Below are positions 49,855 through 61,800 of a DNA stretch of 64,000 nucleotides, piece after piece. Every line of letters begins with the position of its first letter. Position 1 is the first letter of the stretch. Origin of the DNA: Dromiciops gliroides (Eukaryota > Chordata > Mammalia > Microbiotheria > Microbiotheriidae); assembly GCF_019393635.1 (NCBI RefSeq), contig NC_057863.1:1366501-1430500 (forward strand), given 5' to 3'. Both the position numbers and the translations under genes were made by a program. The notes beneath the pieces were generated by a model. That model was not told the origin of the DNA and did no database searches. It saw nothing but the letters and a program-made list of their open reading frames with translations.

Positions 49855-52800
49855 GTACGGCGCACGTACGCCTCGCCCCGCTTCGCCACATAGGGTCGGA
49901 GGCTTCGAGGTCCGGGTCCCAGGCCGAGGCCATCTTCTGCGCCTGCGCCCCGGGCGACCTCTCGCTGGGGCCAGCTTCTGCGCGTGCGTCGCGGGCGGCC
50001 TCTGGTTCCCAGCCTCTGCGCGTGCGCTGCCTCTGGTCCCGCCCCTTTTGGGGCCTGTAGGGCCGAACTTCCCGCCTCCTCCGAGTTCGAGGGACCCCAC
50101 GAGGGAACCCTTGTTCCCCGCAGACCCAAAAGGGTGGTCGGCCCCCGAGCCCGGGGCTCCCACTTTGTCCGACCTCTGTGGCCCAATCCCCACTCCCCAC
50201 TCCCCAAGTTCAGCCTCGCTGTCGAGAAACCTGAAGGCCCGAGGCGGGCGGAGCTGGGCAGCAGCACGTGCCAGGCCTGGGGCGCCCCCGCCCCTGGGGC
50301 GAACGTGCTCGATGACGTCAGCCCCTTCCCCGGTCGCCTGGGGCGTCTTCCTTATCGCCCCCTACTCTCGCTCTCCTGTGCCCTGTCCCATTTGGTGCCT
50401 TGGCAAAGAAGCGCATCGCAGGCCACCCCTCCCCTGCTGGAGGGTCCCGGGCCCTTTGCTGAGCGTGGGCGCCCCGGGGGTCGCTCGGCCCTCCAGTCTT
50501 CTCCAGTTGTTGGGGCTTTATAAGATCACCTCACCATAGACGTCATCACAGACATCACGTCCCCCTGCTTCTGCCTCCCACTGATTCAGGGCTGGGTTTA
50601 ATTGATCAAATTGATCGTGAGGCGGCCCAAAATATTACAAGACTCAGTGACTCAGTTTCCCAACTTTTATTGAAAGACTGTTGACCACAGGGAGAGCACC
50701 ATGGAGATAGGTGTCTCAAATAGGGGAAAGAAGAATAGTTATATTTATAGTAAGAAAAAATCGATTATCTCCTCGTTATCATCGCCACCTTAAGGAGGTT
50801 CATGGAGGTCCTGGGGTCCAAAGCCAACCCCCGCGGTACCTTTTTCCTGGAGGTGTCTTTTGGGGGTTTACTCGTCATAAGGTGAACCTAAAGACACATT
50901 TGGCCTTCTCTGCACATGTTGCTAAAGACAGGCTTAAACTGTCAGACCCAGAGGGTCTCTGTGTTTATAATATCTCTTAAGATCTGGTTTCTAGGTGTCC
51001 TGTCATCTAGGAATATGAATGGTTATTCATGGTTAATGGTTCCTAGTTACTGTCTCTGTTGATGGTGTTGGTTGACAGGGACTTGAAACCTCTTGGTTAC
51101 ATTATTGTAAGAACGCAAACCTTAGTTTCTCTGTTAACTCTTTTAGGTACTATTAATAAGGACTCAAGCCTCAGTTTATCTGTTAGCCCCTTTTTGCCTC
51201 CTCCATCACCACCACAGTCCAGGCACCACCAGCCTCTCAGTCCTCCAGGCTCAAAACCCTGGAGTTATCCTTGGCTCCTCTCCACCTCCAGCCCCCAGGC
51301 CTGGTGATTTCACCTTTTCACTCCCCCTCCTCTGACACTTCCCCCACCCTGGCAGACCCTCATTACTTCACACCTGAACTACTGCAATGGCTGCTTGGGT
51401 GAGAAGTGTGTTTATATGTTCGGGGTGTCTGCCTGCTGGCAAGTCTCTCCTCACAGTCCAGCCACCAAAGTGATTTTCCTAAAGCTCTGGTCACACCAAC
51501 CATGTCACAGACACACATAGCCACCCGACCCCCACCCCCAACTCCAGTGGTTCCCTGTCACCTCCAGGATCAAATATAAAATCCTCTCTTCAGAGTTCAA
51601 AGACCTTCATAACCTAGACACCCCCTGCCCCCCAATCTTTCGAGTCTTCTTGTAGCTTACTCCCCTGTAAGCCGTCTAGTGGCCCTAGCCTTCTGGTTGC
51701 TCCTTGCACAAGAGGCCCCATTCCCAGCTCTAGCCATTTTCTCAGGCTGTGGTGTCCGCCCCATGCTCCCCCTTCCTTATTTCTGCCTCCTACCTCTGCT
51801 GGCTGCCTCAGGTCCAAGCTAACATCTCACCTTCTGTGAGAAGCCTTTTCCAGTCCCCCTAGTGCCTCCCCTCTATTGGGAGCTCCAGCTTAGCCTGTCT
51901 GTAGCTTCTTCACATGGAATGTTTGCATGTCGTCTCCTCCATTAGCCTGAGAGGGCTTTGGAAGCAGGGACAGTTGTTGCTTTCCTTTCTCTGTCCAGCC
52001 TTTAGCTCATCACCTGGCATGGAGAAGGTGAGATAGTTAGGCTTGCAGAGGGAGTCAGGAGATGAGCAGTAATTCTTCTAAAACAAAAATACAATTCATG
52101 TAAAAGGAAGATGGGAATGATGCTCAATAAGAAGCGCGATACAGCATCAAGGAGTAGAGTTAGATACACACATGGAGATAGGACTTGGTGGGGTGTTCCA
52201 CTGACGTTCTGTTCCCTGCAGGCTGTTTGCCCGTACCTCTGTTCAATCAGAAAAGGGCTCGGCAGCCCTTCATGTCCAGCCCAGAGGCCACATCTGACAA
52301 TCAGGATTTTCCTCCTCTGCCAACAGGTAAGGAAAGCGGATATGTCTGGAAGGTGGGGAATCAGGGGCCACAGCAACTCTTGTATAAACTGGGATTTCAG
52401 CTTTGTTGTCATTGATCCTATTCTCCTTTCTATCCCTCCTTTTTTGTTCTTGCTTCTCCTCAGACACAGAGATTACTTGCCTCTTTTAACGTTCCAGACC
52501 AGGAACTGAGTCACCTTGTTTCCAGGGGCATTTGGGGGCAGCCTAGCAATGCACTACCTTAGAGTTTGACCAGTTTGTTCTAATTTGGTAGTAGTGTGTC
52601 TTTTCAATTAAATTGCTATTGCTATAGCTACCAGCTTGGGTTAAGCATATTATGATTTATTAATATCATGCACCAGTAAAGGGTTGACTTCGTGTCTCCC
52701 TAACTTATCATGGTCTCAGGCCAAGTGTGGTAGAGAAAGCAGGGAGAGAGCTTCAGCATGACGGTTAGCTCAAGCAGGAGAAAAGCCCTAAGATCCATGC

Positions 52801-55800
52801 TGTCCTCCAGAGAGACGGCATGTGGGCTCAAGAAGACCTACAAGCCAGAAAGCCAAGAGCACTATCCAAGAGAGAGCTTGTGGCCTCTTCCGAGAGTTTG
52901 TATCCTCCTTTTTTTTTCTTTCTTGGGGCAATGAAGGTTAAGTGACTTGCCTAGGGTCATGCAGCTAGTAAGTGTCAAGTGTCTGAGGCCGAATTTGAAC
53001 TCAGGTCCTTCTGAATCCAGGGCCGGTGCTCTATCCACTGCGCCACCTAGCTGCCCCCATTTTTTAATCCTCTTCTGACAGAGACTGGTCGTTATGCATT
53101 GATCCAAGCTAATTGTGGTGTGGGATGGAATTGTGATCAAATTGATAGTGAGGCATCCCAAAGAATGACAAGACTCAGTGACTCATTTTCTCAAGCTTTA
53201 TTGCAATACTGTGAGTAACCACAGGGAGGGCACCTTGGAGGTGTCTCCAAATAGGGAAAGAGAAGACAGTTATAGTATGGATAAATTGATTATCAGTCTC
53301 ATTTTAATAATCTCTACCTTAGGGAGGTACAGGGGAGGGCTTGTACTAATTTGGACTTCCTGGGGTCCTAAGCCAACCCCCAAGGCAGGTACCCTTTTCT
53401 GTGGAGGTGTGTTTTGTGGGGTTTATGATGAGTCTGGGGACAAATTTGGCCTTTTCTGTGCATGTTACCTCAACTTGCCAAGGTCAGAGTGTCCCTCTGT
53501 TTTTCATTCCCAGGCCTAGTTTCTGGGTATTAACATTTATCAATTAGGATTTCTATAGTCTGTCTCTATGTTTTTGTTTGAAAGTCAAATTTTCTATTCA
53601 GTTCAGGACTTTTCATTTCAAATGTCTGAAAGTCCTCTTTTTCATTGAAGTCCCATTTTTTCCTCTGAAAGATTATAGGCAGTTTTGCTAGGTACGTGAT
53701 TTTTGGCTGTAGTCGAGGTTATGCTGACCAGAAACCAGGTCAGATCTGAAAATCGACACAAGGAATTTTCTCAGTTCTACATGTCAAGCAGTCTATATGA
53801 CTTATGTGAAAACTAGCTCCATATTGATCATCAGCTATTGTTTCCTTGTTCCTTTGATTGAATACAGACACTTGTGGGGAGTGGGACACCTCTTTTTATG
53901 GTTTCAGGGAATTGCACCTGTTTGCTTTCCCCCTCCCAACTGAGAAAGCCCCTAATCTTTCCTCCAGTTAGAAATCAGATGACCTAATTTCATTAATATT
54001 TTACTTTTAATTATTTGGTTTTATTTGATTATTTTTAATTTTTAAAAAATGTTTATTTATTTATTTGTTTGTTTGTTTGTTTAGTGAGGCAATTGGGGTT
54101 AAGTGACTTGCCCAGGGTCACACAGCTAGTAAGTGTTAAGTGTCTGAGGCCAGATTTGAACTCAGGTACTCCTGAATCCAGGGTCAGTGCTCTATCCACT
54201 GCGCCACCTAGCTGCCCCTATTTGATTATTTTTAATACGTTAAAATCCATCTCACTCTGAATTCAGGGTCTTTGGACTAACTGGGGATGCCATTGACCTG
54301 TTTATTATGCCTGTTTCAGTAATAAATTGAGTAGCTTGGACGGCTTCCTCAGTTATCATTAATTATCCACCAAAGGAGTCCTAGTAAGCCTTCTCCATTC
54401 ACACAGCCCCCAGTGTCTGAGGGATTGTGAGCAGGCCCCTACAACACCCAACCCTCAGTTTCCTCCTCTGTAAAATGAAGGACTTCAGGGGATGCCTTCC
54501 AATCTAGAGCCTGTTGTTTCACCGAGGAGTGAATGTCATGCTTTCCTTTTCGTTTTTGTTCTTTTTTTTTTTTGTGGGGCAACGGAGGTTAAGTGACTTG
54601 CCCAGGGTCACACAGCTAGTAAGTGTCAAGTGCCTGAGGCTGGATTTGAACTCAGGTTTTCCTGAATCCAGGGCCAGTGCTTTATCCACTGTGCCACCCA
54701 GCTGCCCCCATACTTTCCTTTTCAATAAAAGCAAGGATGATTTCTTGCTGGGCTTCCCAAGTCAGTGGTTTGGATGTTAATGGGAATGAACAGTAAGCCA
54801 TAGCATTGATTCATGGGATGGGTGGAGCAGGGAGAAATAAAAGCCTGCCTTGGAAGCATCTCGCCTCTTTTGTCTCCCTGGTCCTTAGATTTCGTCTGGG
54901 AAATGCCAAAGCCCGAGGTGCCGCTGCTAAAGAAAACGATGAATTCTGGGTAACTGATTTTTGGTGTTTACTGATGACATGCATGTACATTTCTAAGTTT
55001 GTAGTGAGATCAGTCCTACTTCATACCAACATTTAGAAATGTTTCTTTGAAAGGCAACAGTCGCCTACCGTTCCTCATCTAAAGCAAGAGAGTCAGTTTA
55101 AGCCAGACCCACTGGATGTCTCAAGAAGTCACAATTGGAGTAGTTGGAGGTGAGTACAATTCCAAGTCTCATTGGCTGTGGGACTGTGTATGCAGCCCTT
55201 AACCCAGCCGAGTCTCCTCAGCTGAAAAATGAGGGTAATCAGAGGCTTGTTTTGAGAGAAGCAATTTGTTACTTAAAGAATATTACTAATAGGAATTGTT
55301 CAGCCAGCATTTGTGAAGTCCCTGCTGTATGCTGGACACTGTGCAAGGTGCCAGAGATACCAAGATAAAAATGCCCCTAGCCTCCAGGAGAAAGAGCCCT
55401 GACCCCTGGCAAAACCAGGGCAGGCTTTGTGTGCAGGTGGAGGTAAGGAAGGTGAGCCAGCCAGGGGACATGCCCAGAGAGATTCAGGGAACAACTAGCA
55501 GTGAGATTGGTAACAATCGGTACCAATAGAGGGAAGTTAGGAAATGACAGGCAGGCAGCTGAGAGAGAAGGCTTTCAGGGCCAGCCCGAGGAGTTTGTGG
55601 GGCCTCCTGGAGGTGCCCAGGACCCACTGAAGAGTTTTGAGTAGCCAATAATGTGATCAGAGCTGGGAATTAAGAAACCCCTTAGAGGAACAGGAGCCTA
55701 TGATCATGGTCCAGGTGAAAGGGGAGAAGGGCCTGGTGTGGGGGAGTGGCCAGGTGAGCAGAGGAGATGGATGATGAGGGGGCAGACTTGGCCTTATGGG

Positions 55801-58800
55801 AAGTGTGAGGGGGGTTGAGGGAGGTCTGAGGCTGTGAACCTGGGGACCAGAAGGACACTGGTACTTTATGAATCGGGAAGTTTGGGAGCAGAGTAATCAC
55901 CGGAATAAAGTCAATTAGGAGAGAGAATGAGTAGGCCCTGCACTGTCCAGCAGGCAGCTGGTGCAGTCAGGCTGGAACTCAGGAAGGTTAGGGCTTGGTA
56001 CTAGTTAGATATGGGAGTCTCTCTACCTGTGTAGCTAGCACCTGATAATAATGGAATGCAGAGGAGTGAAGAGAGCAGCCAGGGAGAGGGGCTTGTGAGA
56101 CAAGGAGACTTAATTCCCTGTCCCAGCATGAAGCACCAAATAGGGCAAAGGTTTAGCAAAGTCTTCGTCTTCCCAAAGGCTTCTGCCCTTTTCCCAAGGA
56201 TCCAGGTAAATAGGGAGCCTCCTGCTTGTCAGAATTTGTTTCTGGTGTCATTGCCTCCTTAACAGAGCGACGTGATGTTGTGACCTGCACTGAATTGGAT
56301 TTATGTGAGGGAGGGCTGGGCAAGGTCACCAACCTCACTCTCTCCTCCAGAACCATCTGGGGCCAGATATAGAGCAGGATGACTGGAGATAGCCCTGGAT
56401 GTTTAAGGTAATCTGGGTTAAGTGAATTGCCCAGGGTCACACAGCTAGTGTCTGAGGTGAGATTTGAACTCAGGTCCTCCTGACTCCAGGGCCAGCACTC
56501 TATCCAGCCTAGCTGTCCCTGAGAGGTAAATAGAATTTTTGAGATAGAGGTCACATTCCCCCAAACCAACATTCCCTGCAAGACAGTTGGGTTAATAGGC
56601 AATTCAATTAAACATATTAAGCAGTTTTTAATCATTTGCAACAATTTTGTTATTTTTTTTGGTGGTATTTAAAATATTGTCTGCTTTTAGGAGTTTGTCC
56701 GTTTTCTTGAAAATATGCCCAAAATGATGAAAATCATGCTTAATCAGGTTAAGGGAATTGGCTAGTATGCAAAATAATATTATATATTTGCAATTAGGTG
56801 GCCTACTCTTATCTCCTTGCATACTCCTGATGGTCTAACTATCACTGAACCTGAAGTAATTCCTGCTCTCCCAAAGGTTTGCTACCCCCGGATGAATGTG
56901 TTAGCTGCGGCGATTCATGGTAGGCCCTTTGCTTACTACCCACACCCACCATCTCTTAGATTTCTGAAAGCCCCGAGATCATGTTGTCTTATAGACAGTC
57001 AGAAGGCCGAGTCCCTTTGGAGCTACAATACAAAGTTATGTCTGCATTAGGAAAAGAAAATGTGTTCTCTGAAGCTCCAGGCTAGTTTTCTGTGCCTCGG
57101 TTGGCCATGTTGTGAATTATTAGAAGTTTTGCCCCATTCGTTGCTTGGTGACCAAAGGGGGAAATCCTGTAATAATGGGTTTGCTGAAGTGCCCTGTGTT
57201 TCCATGTTCATTGGTATTTCAGCATGTACAAGAACCCAGCTGTGTACCAAATGGCACAGAAACATGGTCCACTCTCCTTGAACTTACTGGTACTTGGCTC
57301 TAGGCTCTGTATGGGGTGGAGGATCCCAGAACCAGGGAGTTACCAGTGTGGCCTTTTGTTAGACATGATGCTTGGCTCTCCAGAGACAGTCCTAGTGGGG
57401 AGGCATGGCTGGCATGCTTCTTTGTCCTAATGCTTCATACACAAATGGGCAGGTATATAGTACAGTGGACCCTGACCCTGAACTTGGTAGGACCTGAGTT
57501 CAAATCTTACCTCAGACACTTATCAGCTGTGTGACCCTGGAAAGTCATTTAACCCTGGTTGCCTCAAATATCCAAGGCCATCTCCAGTTGTCCTGCTCCA
57601 TATCTTGCCCCCGGACCCAGATAGCTCTGGAGGAAAGAGTGAGGCTGACGACTTTGCACAGCCCTCTCACTTCAATCCAGTTCACTGTGAATCATGACAT
57701 CTGCCATGGTCCTCTTGGAGAATGAAGGACAAACAGCGATAATGCATGGGTACATCCTTCAGCTTACTCCAGGCCATGAACATCAGGGACACACCTAGAG
57801 CCAGGACATAAGGGACACTTGTTAGAGGCAGAGGGGAGGGGAAGTGGGGAGGTGTGTGTGTGAACTGGAGTCTTTTAGTGAAGTTTTTGAAAAGACCTTC
57901 TTAGAAATCAATTTCAAAATTGTCTCATGCTGTTCCAGCTACAGAGAAGACAGTTCAAAGGCTTGGGACAGAAATGAGTTTACACCTCAGACGAAAAGCT
58001 CATGTTCGGTGGCTGACAGTGGGCCCCGTCCTGGTCTGGGGACCATGGAAATGAACCAGAAACTGAGACAGTCGGAGCGTGCTCAGGTGGAAGTCCAAAG
58101 AGCCGTGGGCTCTCTGAGGATGGCGGGTGCCCAAGGACTGGGGAACAGCAGCAGAGCATTGCAGGTGGCGAAATGCAATTCTCAACAAAGTCAGCTGAAG
58201 AGAAAAACGTTTGGTAATGGTCTGGAGGAAAAAGCCATTAAGGTAAATTCTAGGTTCTGCCTTCTCTGCAGCATGGACTGCTCGGCCCAGCTCCAGGCCC
58301 AGAGCAAGCTCTGGCTGCGTTCTTGGTGACTGACTGTCTGAAAACAGAGCCGGCTCCACATTAATGATGACAAGCGATATCTTCATTGTGTTTTAAGTTT
58401 TGCAAACTGCTCTGAGAGACATTTCATTTGATAGGAACAAATAGCAAACCATGAAGATAAAAAAGATCGCTGTCAGGGTACCAGCTCCCTCGGACACACC
58501 TCAGACCCCATGCCTGTGGGCTCCCACACACAGCTCCCTGGGGACCCCTTCGTAGTCAGCATCCTTGTCCCTCTAAGAGAATGTGGGTGCTTTAGAGCAA
58601 GACTCTCCCTGGCTTGTGATCGATTGCTTCCCATGATGGACTGTGACTAGCCATTTGCTCTCAGCCTTGTGGAGTCCACTTCCCCAGGTTCTCCCCAGCC
58701 TACCAAGCCAGGGCCATTCTCAGGCCAGGTTCTGGCAAGGAAGGCGAAGGCTGGGTCTGACCTCCGAAGGTGGCAGGGACTGGAGGAAAGCCAGGCCGGG

Positions 58801-61800
58801 GCGGGGGTGGGGGGGCTTCTGGTCCTGCCCCCTTCTTTTACAAATGGGGGAATACCGCTTTCTCCCCTCTGTTAGGAAGCACCAGTGTGCCCGCTTATGC
58901 TGAAGGGAGACAACTCTTCTCTTAGAATTCTCCCCGCCGTCATTGAGAGTATGAAACACTGGAAGGAGCGCATGCCACACTGCCCACTGCTCTTCGAAGT
59001 GTTAGGTGGGTGCGTGGAGGAAATGAAGGGGGCAGGGGGCAAGGAAAAGGCACCCCGGGCCAAAGGGAAGGAAGGGAGGGAAAAGGAAAGAAGCCAGGGA
59101 GGAAGGAATAAGGGGGGAGGAGTGAAGGAAGAGATGGAGGGATAGAATGGTGAAGAGGAAAGGAAGAAAGGGGGAAGAAGAAGGGAAGACAGGGAGGGAG
59201 GGAAGAAGGAAGGAAGGAATGGAGGGAGGCAAGGTCCAATAACCCTCCAAAAAATGGGCAGATTGAGAGTTTGTCCGTTTGAGCCACATGTGAATGAAGC
59301 TGGCCAGTGTGACCAGCTGTAGGCAATCTTACATTGGCCCCATCTTTGCCTGGGGGCCAAGCCCTAGAAGGCTGCTTGCCACAGCCGTCCCCAGGGAGTG
59401 GTCAGCTTCCAGTAGTGGTGGCCAGTTCTGCAGCCTGGTATTTCGGTTGGAGCTAATGCACAAATTGAACCCTCCGCAAGGGGACAGCAGCCAGAGCTCA
59501 TTCACTCAAGGGACAGGTGGCCAGCACTCTCTTCCCACAGCTTTTATAGGTAAGAAGTGCGCTCACCTGGGTCAGGGGCTCACCAGGAAAGCCCAAGGGA
59601 GCGCCACTAGTCTGGCCTCTGCTCCCTCCCTCAGCTTCTTGCCAATCTCTGGCAGACCTTCACTCACACACCTCGCTTCCAAAGACCATTCCTGAGTCAA
59701 GTGTTGGCCTGGGCCCCATGCCTGGTCCATGTGTGTCTTCTCAGTTGGCACACTGAGGCAAAGAAATGGTCCAAGCACCTGAAGGTCTTTTTTTTTTTTC
59801 AGGGCAATGAGGGTTAAGTGACTTGCCCAGGGTCACACAGCTAGTAAGTGGCAAGTGTCTGAGGCTGGATTTGAACTCAGGTCCTTCTGAATCCAGGGCC
59901 GATGCTTTATCCACTGAGCCATCTAGCTGCCCTCACCTGAAGGTCTTTAATAGGCATCATTAAACAGTCTCTGTGGGGGTCATCACTACTCTGAGATAGT
60001 TTTCTAGAGGGGGCTTCTCTTGGCCTTTGAGGGAATGGGTGGGCAGCCCTCTATTCCCCTTGGTGCCCCACCCTCCAACCCCATCAGGGCCATCTTCTCC
60101 AGCCTCAGTGTGGACAAAGCCCAGGGTACCTGTAGCTTTAGGTGGGGCCTTCCCTTAGTAGTAAACGGGCCTCAGACAATCACAGTGTTTATTTCTTCCC
60201 GGGGCAGCGGTTCTTGACTCAGCTGTTACGCCAGGTGCACATGGTGCCAAGACCTTTCTTCTGAGAGATGGAAAGAACACTGTGCCTAGCGTATTTTACG
60301 AAATTGTGAGTATTTGTTCCAGATCTATTTAAGGGGCCAACCAAAAAGCAGAGGTGAGATACTTTCCTCCAGCAATCCAGATGTCCATGCAAATGATTCC
60401 AAAGGTAAAAAAACTAAACCGAAATGCTCTCCTTGCAGATTTTTATGAATGGAATCACAGAATCTGATCATTGGAAGGAACCTGTTTTAAAAATACATTT
60501 TGCAAACACAAGTACAGCCATTAGACCACTTTGCACCATGTGAAGGCCACAGGGGTTAAGAGCAATAGCTCCAGCTGGGAGGACCCTGGGGCTGAGATCT
60601 GTGCTGATGGAGGGACAGCCTGGAGTCTGCATTCCCCTTGGTCAGTGACCCCAACCAGGTGCCTCAGCCTCTGAAGTCAGGCCAGGCCTGCGAGGTCAGC
60701 CATGTGGTGGGACCCTCACCCCCTCATACTGTGCAACAGCCTGCAAACTCACTCAGTTCCCTTCATCTTGAGGAAGAACCTTACCAAAAGCCACATTTTC
60801 CAGTCTTGAATGCTTGAGGTCAGAGTTGGAGAATATGTTTCCTTCCAGATCTGCCCCTCCCAGCCCACCAGGGGCCATCCGAGAATGGCTCAGAGACCTT
60901 GAACAGTGAACAGATGGATAGAGTCTGTCCTTCTATCAGGCTTCTGCCAGACAAAATCTGCCATGGGAGCATAGACGCAGAGCCAGAAGGGACCTTGGGG
61001 CATTCTAGCAACAGAGGGGGAAGTTGAGGCCCTGCCCAGTCAGTAACTGTGAGGCTGAGGATGGGAGCTGAGGTGGGAACCTTGGGTTCAACCCCCGGGC
61101 TTCCCTCAGCACACCCTGCTGCTTTCTCCTTCCTTCAAATACCTGGAAACAGCTTTCAGGGTCCTTGCTGTCTTTTCTCCTCCTTGCTAAGTGTCCTCAA
61201 GGCCTATCTGAATTCCGATCCTCCTCCTTCCTAAAACAGGACACAATAATAATTGCCCCAGATGCGGTCTGACCCTGGCACCATCCAGAGCAGCCAGGGG
61301 AGCGGGGGAGCTCTTGAGCTTGGCCATAGGGAGATCACAGTGGTTTTCCCACTGTGCCAAGCCTGACCCACACATGTAGATTAGCTATAGTTTTGAATCG
61401 TATAGGCCAGCGTTCACCATCATTGGTGTGGATCAAGAGCCGGGCTTAGAGTCAGGAAGGTGAGTTAAAATCCTGCCTTCCGTCACTGTGTGACCTTGCC
61501 TGAGTCCCTTAATCTCACCGTGCCTCAGCTTTCTCATCTATAAATTGAGGGGGTTGGACCGGACAGCCTCTAAGGCTCCTCTCAGCTCCAAACCAATGAC
61601 CTCATGAAAAAGTTGACCTAGGATTTGTTGGGAAAACTAGAATTCATCAGGACAGAGAAATGACTCGATCTTTCATCCACAGGACCGTGAGCTGCCAAGG
61701 CTGATTCGAGGGCGAGTTCATCGGTGTGTGGGCAGCTATGACCAGAAGAGGGGCCTGTTCAGGTGTGTGTCTGTCAGACCTGCGTCAGCTTCTGAACAAA

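Larger units (their letters stand above)
49555..50350. promoter_or_regulatory. SPATA22: SPATA22 CpG-island promoter
   Basis: CpG- and GC-rich sequence around exon 1 with GGGGCGGGG-type GC boxes near 49569 and 49622. There is no convincing TATA box. Downstream of exon 1 there are three NRF1-like TGCGCNTGCG sites (49938, 49979 and 50017) and a perfect CRE palindrome TGACGTCA (50313-50320). Start-site position is not determined; initiation around 49650-49780 is inferred from the GC boxes. Confidence 0.7.
49855..52221 (+). other. SPATA22 intron 1
   Basis: The first part is the downstream half of the CpG island, followed by an LTR-like repeat (about 50600-51175), an L2 (51195-52025) and unassigned sequence. 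Confidence 0.7.
52327..54888 (+). other. SPATA22 intron 2
   Basis: Holds a SINE (52910-53058), an LTR-like repeat copy B (about 53120-53570), an L1/HAL1 ORF1 scrap (53576-53712) and two SINEs (54040 and 54552). The remaining sequence is unassigned. Confidence 0.7.
55150..57938 (+). other. SPATA22 intron 4
   Basis: Holds an old interspersed repeat (about 55310-55920), two composite SINEs in opposite orientation (56255-56520 and 57446-57742) and an AT-rich unassigned stretch (56530-57400). Confidence 0.65.
59006..60207 (+). other. SPATA22 intron 6
   Basis: Begins with a purine tract (59035-59230), then unassigned sequence and a SINE (59791-59933). Confidence 0.7.

Noticed and set aside
49590-50539. 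Long overlapping frames on both strands in the SPATA22 CpG island
   Set aside because: CpG islands are stop-poor; the only conserved coding piece is exon 1 (49812-49854).
50600-53570. A provirus bounded by two LTRs
   Set aside because: SPATA22 exon 2 and an L2 lie between the two LTR-like copies and no retroviral gene text is seen.
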